Positions 57,365 through 64,000 of a DNA stretch of 64,000 nt are shown here, piece by piece. Made by a program: the position numbers and the translations under genes. The notes below the pieces were generated by a model that saw nothing but the letters and a program-made list of their open reading frames with translations, was not told where the DNA came from and searched no databases. This DNA comes from Isoetes taiwanensis (lineage: Eukaryota > Streptophyta > Lycopodiopsida > Isoetales > Isoetaceae): positions 9,430,546 through 9,494,545 of the forward strand of contig JAJEKV010000009.1 in the NCBI GenBank assembly GCA_021234155.1, written 5' to 3'. Position 1 is the first letter of the stretch, and every line of letters starts with the position of its first letter.

Positions 57365-57600
57365 TGTTAACTACAAATCGAGAAAAGGAAAGTAGGATTA
57401 TGCAAGATCGACTCCATCGATCCGATCAGAACTTATCATGGAATTCTGCGCTTCGGGGATAAGTATGTCCGAAGTTCTGATGATTAAGCTCGCTGCGCTA
57501 TGGATGAAGCTTTACCTCATGAGACACCCGGTGGGGATACGGTTGGAGAAAGTGTTGGAACATTTGTTGCATGGCCAAGAAACCGCTTAAAAAGGTATGT
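57365..57600 (+). pseudogene. Gene C (copy R): DUF8039-like fragment
   Basis: Same exon as 18655-18437 but with more indels. The end VGESVGTFVAWPRNRLKK is readable across frames near 57540-57592, followed by GTATGT. Confidence 0.45.
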
Positions 57601-57726
57601 AACATGTATTACATTGTAGAAATATAGAAGTAGACAAAATTTGTTGTATTCATTGGAAAAAGATTACAATTGTATATAATCTGGATAAACTGGATAAACC
57701 GGACAAAATCCCGGACCTCTTTTGTT

Positions 57727-58375
57727 TCAAGCCAGGTCCTCTTCGAGTAGTGGGCTATCGATACTCCCATTTCCATTGCAGGGCATAGTGAATTCTTCTG
57801 GTAAAACCCCAGCAAAAACACCAGGCTCTAGCTCCACCACCCCCGCCTGCTCCACCTCCACCTCCTGCTCCTCCTCCTGCTCCACCTCCTGCTCCATTGG
57901 TTGAACCTCCAATGCATCATTATAAGCGCTGGTAGTGGTTCCATTGGTTGAGCCATCTCCATTGCATCGTTATACCGCTTTGTGGTAGTGGTTCGTGTTG
58001 GGGCATCCGGGCATAGAGGCTAACCACTAAGAAACGCAGCTCCTCATTTTGAATCTCGAGCTGACGGATGCGAGATTCACTCTCGATCAATGCATGTACT
58101 GCATTCTCGAAGTGATTAGATAAGAGGGCGAGCCTCCGTGCGATTGCAAGGGCCCCAGAGCCCAGATCTATCATTGCCTGGCGCTCTGCCGCCATCATCA
58201 TTACTTGATCCAAGTACTCTCGGGGGTTGCAAGATCGGTGCTCCGGCCAGGCGGTGCTCTACCGCGGTTCAACCGGTTGGAGATTGGAGCCAAAACCGAG
58301 CTGGGTTGTGTGATTGCTGGCCCAAATGTAATTCCAATCCATCTTCGCCACCAACCGGGTGATTAATGTAACTGG
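57727..58375 (-). pseudogene. Gene B (copy R): coiled-coil / acidic-tail protein
   Basis: Minus strand. A 97-codon frame from 58213 reads MDQVMMMAAERQAMIDLGSG, LSNHFENAVHALIESESRIR and QLEIQNEELRFLVVSLYARM, a clear amphipathic helix/coiled coil. The acidic tail MEVQPMEQEVEQEEEQEVEV and VFAGVLPEEFTMP then lead to the stop at 57727. The N-terminal start near 58375 is one base short compared with copy L. Conservation between copies in the helical part supports a real gene. Confidence 0.52.
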
Positions 58376-58414
58376 CATCTATCAATAGGAAGTGGCGAAT
58401 GTATCGGTATTCAC

Positions 58415-58670
58415 GCTGGCGTGTTATATTTCTTTATTTATAAACTTAGAAACTAAGACACACGCCCGGCGTGTTTAGCGTAAAAGTTGAAAGTAGGGAT
58501 ACAATTGTTTGCACGCTCAGCGTGTAAACTGCTATATAGGAAAAACTATACACGCTCGGCGTGCATTCAGCAGCCAGCGTGTAAATAATTGCCTGGCCTT
58601 TATCTATTTACTTATCTATCTGTACAGGTTTTTTTTTTCTCCCTCCCTGCTGAATGCACGCCGAGCGTGT
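58415..58670. repeat. Cluster of CACGC-NN-GCGTG palindromes (copy R)
   Basis: Members include 58461-58473 (CACGCCCGGCGTG), 58512-58524 (CACGCTCAGCGTG), 58551-58563 (CACGCTCGGCGTG) and 58657-58669 (CACGCCGAGCGTG), in the 5' region of gene B. Single-arm remnant of the copy L hairpin near 58578-58625. Confidence 0.85.
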
Positions 58671-59291
58671 ATTCATGTTGAAGGCTAAGGTTACCCTAAA
58701 ACATGCTTAGCGTGTTTCAAATATTATCTTTCAGATTTTTCTAATGCTTTCTACTACACTTATTCATAATAGAAACTTGCATGCAATAGCATGATTAATT
58801 CAGGAAGAGAAACTCAAGAATTTACCGAAGAAAAAAGAAGCGGATGAAGTTTATAAAAACTATTACGGTTTTCATAAACATCATCCGCTTCCTCGCCTCG
58901 AGCAAATGCAAAAGCTTGTCTTCTTGGATTAAACCATCATTGAGATGCAACTTAAAACTAAATGAAAACTAACCTTGAGTTCGAGGCTGGAAGGATTCAA
59001 GAGCGGAGGACTATGCTTGTGGTTTTAATTCGAGGCTTTTCGATTCATGAGACCTTAGTCCCTCGCTTTTGGTTTTAATTCTCGAGTCTCGATTTCCTCT
59101 TTCTGAGATGCTCTGAGAACAAAAGGCGGAGTCTTTTAGTAAGTTAGGAATTGCGAAACCAAACATCTAACATTGATGAATATAAATCTGCTCACCAAGA
59201 TTTGGGACGGGCGGATCCAAACACGCCAAGTTAAACCGGCAAATCATTATGAAGGAAGGGAAGAAAATGTAGGAACTTTGAGGCGTAAAAT
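58671..59291. other. Gene B 5' non-coding region (copy R)
   Basis: Mirror of 16720-17270. It probably contains untranslated exons and introns; no supported frame. Confidence 0.45.
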
Positions 59292-59302
59292 GGATTTATA
59301 TA
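59292..59302 (-). promoter_or_regulatory. TATA box of gene B (copy R)
   Basis: TATATAAATCC on the minus strand, preceded by TTAGCGTGAATAAT (inverse of ATTATTCACGCTAA) and CACGCCTGGCGT. Confidence 0.6.
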
Positions 59303-60020
59303 GGCACAATTAGAAAAAAGTTAGCGTGAATAATTGATTGCTTGAATTAACACGCCTGGCGTACGGTCTTCCCGCCAGACATGACATGTATATGGTATAT
59401 ATGGAGAATATTGCATTTCATGCAATAAATTCTCACGGCATTTTATTCCATTTATTGCATTCGAAAAAATAGAATTTAGAAATTTTATATAGGCTACATT
59501 AAAAATGATTTTAAAGGCAAAATTATGAAGGCTAAAAAATGACTTGTAAGGTTGGGGAATTGTTTTAGGTCGTATAGGAAAATTTCCTATGGTTACTGTG
59601 ACGAATCAGAGATTTCTCATGTGGTTGATTTATAGTGTTCCGAGACTTTGTTGAGACAAAATTTGGTGATACAAAATTCTAGAGAGACAAAATTTTAGAG
59701 AAAAACTTGACTTGGAGCCAAAATAATTGGAGAATCTGAGTTTGATTTTATCCAAAAAATTTATGTCTGAGAAAAAGCTGTTTGAAGAAAAGCTGTTTGA
59801 AGACAAAGTTTATGAAGAAAACTGTTTGATTTCATTAAAAAGCAGTTGTATGTACAGATGCGAAGGCTTGGAAAGCGATTGCCCGAAGGCTTTTCACACA
59901 ATTCTGAGAAAAAAAAATGCCCTGGGCGTGTCCAAAACTTCGTAAGAATGGAAACAAAAATGGGCGCTTAGGGATCGCATCACTCTTCTTCCACGCGCGC
60001 AACAAAGAAGAAAGAAAGGT
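59303..60020. other. Intergenic region D-B (copy R)
   Basis: Mirror of 16061-16706. AT-rich, with GAGAAAAAGCTGTTTGAAGA-type short tandem repeats near 59770-59815. A 72-codon plus-strand frame here looks like chance. Confidence 0.45.
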
Positions 60021-60704
<684 letters not shown>

Positions 60705-60754
60705 GGCGGGAGAAAAAAAAATTGGGACAGAATGGAGGTCTTGAGGCGTGAACC

Positions 60755-60765
60755 GGATTTATATA
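60755..60765 (-). promoter_or_regulatory. TATA box of gene D (copy R)
   Basis: TATATAAATCC on the minus strand, 51 bp upstream of the gene D ATG, with TTAGCGTGAATAAT beyond it. Confidence 0.6.
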
Positions 60766-60799
60766 GGGTTAATTAGCTCTTAGCGTGAATAATTTATTG

Positions 60800-61140
60800 C
60801 CTCAAATAACACGCCAGCGCATCTGAAATTCCATGACTATATTATCTAGTCTAGGGTATATTATTATGGATAATAAATTCTCACGTCTATTAGTTATATG
60901 TCTTTTTAGTAATCATATATCCAAATTTTTCGATAATTAAAATTTGGATATATTTATATAAATGTCATTTCCTTGTTGTTGCCATGAAAATTCTTGTTTT
61001 TAAATGATTTCATTTTCGCCCATTATTATTATTATATTAAACCTATTTCCAAGGAATTTCTTGCTTTTAAAAAATTTGATTTACCTCTACATATTCCATA
61101 AATGTATGCATTACTTTTTATCTTATGGTGTAATAATTTT
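60800..61140. promoter_or_regulatory. Divergent region between genes D and E (copy R)
   Basis: Mirror of 15171-15540, AT-rich. It contains CCAAATTTTTCGATAATTAA and its partner AATTTGGATATA, forming a local hairpin near 60921-60955. Confidence 0.5.
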
Positions 61141-64000
61141 TTCTTACTCATTGACTAAAAAGGGTGCAATTTGCCTAGGTCAATGGTGCCCCTCCAACTC
61201 AAGATGGTGAAAAGAGCAATATCAATGAAAAACCAACTCCTAGCAAGAATGTTGAAGAAAAACCATTAGTCCTCTATAGTAGGGTGCAATGGAGGAACAA
61301 GAAGGTGAGAATCATGCACAAGTGCAACAAGGAAATAGTAGGCCAAGGAGTCATTGTGCTAGCGTGAGATCCCGGTCAAGTTTGTTAATGATGAAAGGCT
61401 AGGGGAAGACAATATTGGTATTGCAATTTCGATGTTGGAAGACAACTGGAAAGGTAAAGGTTTAGGTGACAAGGAATGTTTTGGTTGTGTCAAGCAATTG
61501 GAGGTTCCTTGCATCATGGCATGGCCTATAAGTAGTGTTCAATTTGTGGAGGATTATATTTTTCCAGAGCCTGAGGTTGTTGGGGACAATGATTGTCTTG
61601 ATATTGATCCATTGGCAGTTGGAACTCTAAACCTAGGCAAAAGTGGAGAAGTATCAGTTGCCAGACATTATCCTAGCAAAAGAGCCAAGTTGATTAGTGA
61701 CACCAAACGTGAGACAATGGTGAAGGTTAGGGGCTCAGATTGTTGTTGGAGTGATTGTATGTAATTCTTCACAATAGAACAATTGGTAGAAGCAAGAGCC
61801 ACTTTTCAAGAGTACACTGTTGATGAGAGGAGGACCTACATGTACACAATCTTCGAGCATGCACTTCAAGATGAAAGAAACCCAAACAGAAAAAGATACC
61901 CTTTGCTAGGCAAATGGATATGTGCAAAAGCATGGCAGAGTATCCATGCAATTCCAACTTCTTCATGGCATAATTGGCAAAAAAAACAGGCAGAGGGGAA
62001 CAGGATTGCTTTACATGGAAATAATGGTTTGTTGAGACCAACAGCTAGGACCCTGGCTGCCAGGGAGATATTTGAAAAATATATTGATTTCAATGCAGAG
62101 TCTATGCCACACAAAAGCAGAAGGGATGAAAAGGGAAGAGCAGTTGTTGAGAAAAGGTTGCCATCACATTGTACTCAAAAGAGTATTTTGGAAGAAGTGA
62201 ATTCCCTACTTCGAGAATTGGGAATTCTTCCAATATCCCAACCTAGCTTTAGTAGGTTATGGAAGAAGCATTTCAATCATGTCACCATAGCAACTTCAAA
62301 CAACTTTGCAAAGTGCAATTTATGTGCTAAGTTGAAGGAGACTCTTGATAAGACTGTGCAACCTAGTCAAAGGGCTAGGATAAGGGAGCATATGAAGGAC
62401 TACATATGGTGACCAACTATCATGTAGATCATGTTATTGGATGTGGAGGACTTTATATCGCATTGGAACCCAATAACTATTTATGTATTATACATGACAA
62501 GATGGACCAGCAAAAGACTTGTCTTCCACAATTCAAGTACATACCAAAGTCATGTGGAAGATCATACCCCTTTACAGATCAAATGGGGCAATCTTGCATG
62601 GGCAGAATCAAACCTACTATGGCCATTTTAGTTTGGAGTTGTGGAGTGATGGTCCAGATTTTCATATTGGGAGTATCATGAGGTGTTTGAGAAACTATGA
62701 AAATGGATACAATGGTCACCTCGGGACCTTCTGACTAGCCGGGCACTACATAGAGCATTGTTAGATGGAAACCCTAACAATATTGAAAAGTTCAGCAAGG
62801 CAAGGTTTAGGAAGCATGGGTCTAATGAACATGTTGGAGCTTCAACTTCACGTGCTAAACCTCAAGATCTACCCAAAAGGTTTCTCTTGCAACTTGATAA
62901 TTGTCTTTGGCCAAAATAAGAACGGTGGATGTTTTCTTTCCTATCCTACTTAACAAATTTGTGGGGATATTTGAAAGAGTTAATTTAGGGTTTCTTATGC
63001 TCGGGCATACCCATGAGGATGTGGATGCATTATTTGGCAAATATAGTTGTATCTTTGAAGCAGCAAACAGTGACCAACTTTCCTAGGCTAATGGAAATCT
63101 TGCATGAATGCACTACTCCAAACCCTATAGCTTCTCTCATAGAAGAAGTGCCCGATTGGAAGAGCTTTGTGGATGGTTATACATTGGATCTTGAAGGTCA
63201 TTCCGGGCCTCTGCGCAGTTCACTTTTTGGGTGAGAGATGGGATTCCAATCTTCCAATGGAAGATGAGACCTTCGTGAGGATGAGTGGAGAGGAGGGAGG
63301 AAATATGGCGTAGAGATGAGAATGGCAAGCCTATGATACCTCTAGGTCAACCAAAAGCTTTAAAACCCTTGAAGAAGTGAAGCAATTGGGATTGACTAAG
63401 GAAGGAATCCAAGACTATATAAAGCATTATAAAACCAATCCAGATGACACCAACCGTGCCTTGGTGGCTTCTTTGGAAGAAGGTGATTAACTTTGTTGGG
63501 GGAGATAGACACATCCTCGGATGAATTGAAAGAAGGGTGGTTGCCTAAGACTAGGTGGAAGACCTTAGCAGTGTTTGAGGATTTTGATGACACTTGTAAG
63601 TAGCATTCGCAAGCAATATGCTCCTCCTCCTTCCGACAAACACTATGTTGGTCCTAAGAACAATAGGCCAAAGTTTCTAGGCATGGATGCTTATGAACCT
63701 TCCATCGACTTGGAATGCCACCAATTTGTGGTAGTAAAGCCATCGATTTAGATACATATCCAAAGTGTGGTTGGGGTTCACTATCTCGATATTTGCAAAG
63801 AAGAAGGTAATATTAACTTCAACCATGTGCGGGTGGAATGGTGGTGTCCAATTGCATCGGTTGACCAACGATCGGATAAAGAAAGGTACTCGATTGTTGG
63901 ACAAAGAGATGGAGGAGAAATCGAAAGTGATCGATCTTTGGCTAGACTATGAAAGTGTTTTGTACTCATGGACTCCAAACACTATTCCAGCTAGAAATGC
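61140..64000 (+). pseudogene. Gene E (copy R): DUF7869-like DDE-type transposase candidate, C-terminus outside window
   Basis: Plus-strand frames in order. LVLYSRVQWRNKKVRIMHKC is near 61270. GEDNIGIAISMLEDNWKGKG and CFGCVKQLEVPCIMAW lie at about 61400-61530. A 209-codon frame (61783-62412) has IPTSSWHNWQKKQAEGN, SQPSFSRLWKKHFNHVTIAT and CNLCAKLKETLDK. Then YLCIIHDKMDQQKTCLPQF (near 62480), LQLDNC (near 62888-62905) and LGHTHEDVDALFGKY (62999-63043), followed by DWKSFVDGYTLDLEGHS (near 63157). The three acidic boxes, IHDKMD, QLDNC and HTHEDVD, are consistent with a DDE-type RNase H fold. This is the best transposase candidate of element G. Two or three frameshifts remain, and the start exon is unclear. 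Confidence 0.75.

Overview
This window is repeat-dense nuclear DNA from a land plant. The signs are GT-AG introns, TATA-box promoters, chromodomain Ty3/gypsy retroelements primed by initiator tRNA-Met, and a Tat/Athila-like element with a tRNA-Asp type primer site. The retroelement style and the presence of transposase families that are common in animals but patchy in plants make me lean to a non-seed plant (fern, lycophyte or bryophyte). That is an impression, not a proof. I see no ordinary host gene, rRNA or tRNA. Nearly everything is a nested stack of mobile elements.

Layout. (1) 1-7001: 3' part of chromovirus R1 (gag-protease-RT-RNase H-integrase-chromodomain, polypurine tract, 1.6 kb LTR), with several frameshifts. 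(2) 7002-7192: a slice of a Harbinger-type transposase. (3) 7193 onward: a second, related chromovirus R2, with LTR, tRNA-Met primer site, a leader with four 68-bp hairpins and two leader ORFs, then gag (25.4 kb), pol (29.8-32.8 kb) and a 3' region to 40.6 kb. Its 3' LTR is not in the window. R2 seems to have been cut open four times. The insertions are: a giant 12.34 kb TIR element (12049-24386, copy L of 'element G'); a 2.67 kb non-coding TIR element at TTAA (27149-29816); a 7.4 kb TIR element at TACG (32942-40376); and a second, oppositely oriented copy of G (40612 to beyond 64000, copy R). (4) Copy R is itself interrupted by an 11.07 kb Tat/Athila-like LTR element, R3 (45443-56510), flanked by the 5-bp duplication ATGAA. 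Copy L keeps the matching empty site.

Element G is the most interesting object. Each copy carries the same gene set: a DUF7869-like DDE-type gene (E); two small acidic genes (D and B) with nearly identical TATA promoters; a DUF8039/Tnp-like fragment (C); and a long multi-exon gene (A) with a faint DNA-methyltransferase-like region. Its non-coding DNA is sprinkled with the 13-bp palindrome CACGCNNGGCGTG, which I did not notice elsewhere in the window. The 7.4 kb TACG element is the second highlight. It pairs a transposase-like gene (motifs WSDGCTSQFK and SHGKGEHDGAG) with an FCP1-type HAD phosphatase gene on the other strand.

Nearly every coding region is broken by small indels. Some patches look scrambled by GC-rich strings and could be sequencing or assembly error, so exact exon ends are approximate.
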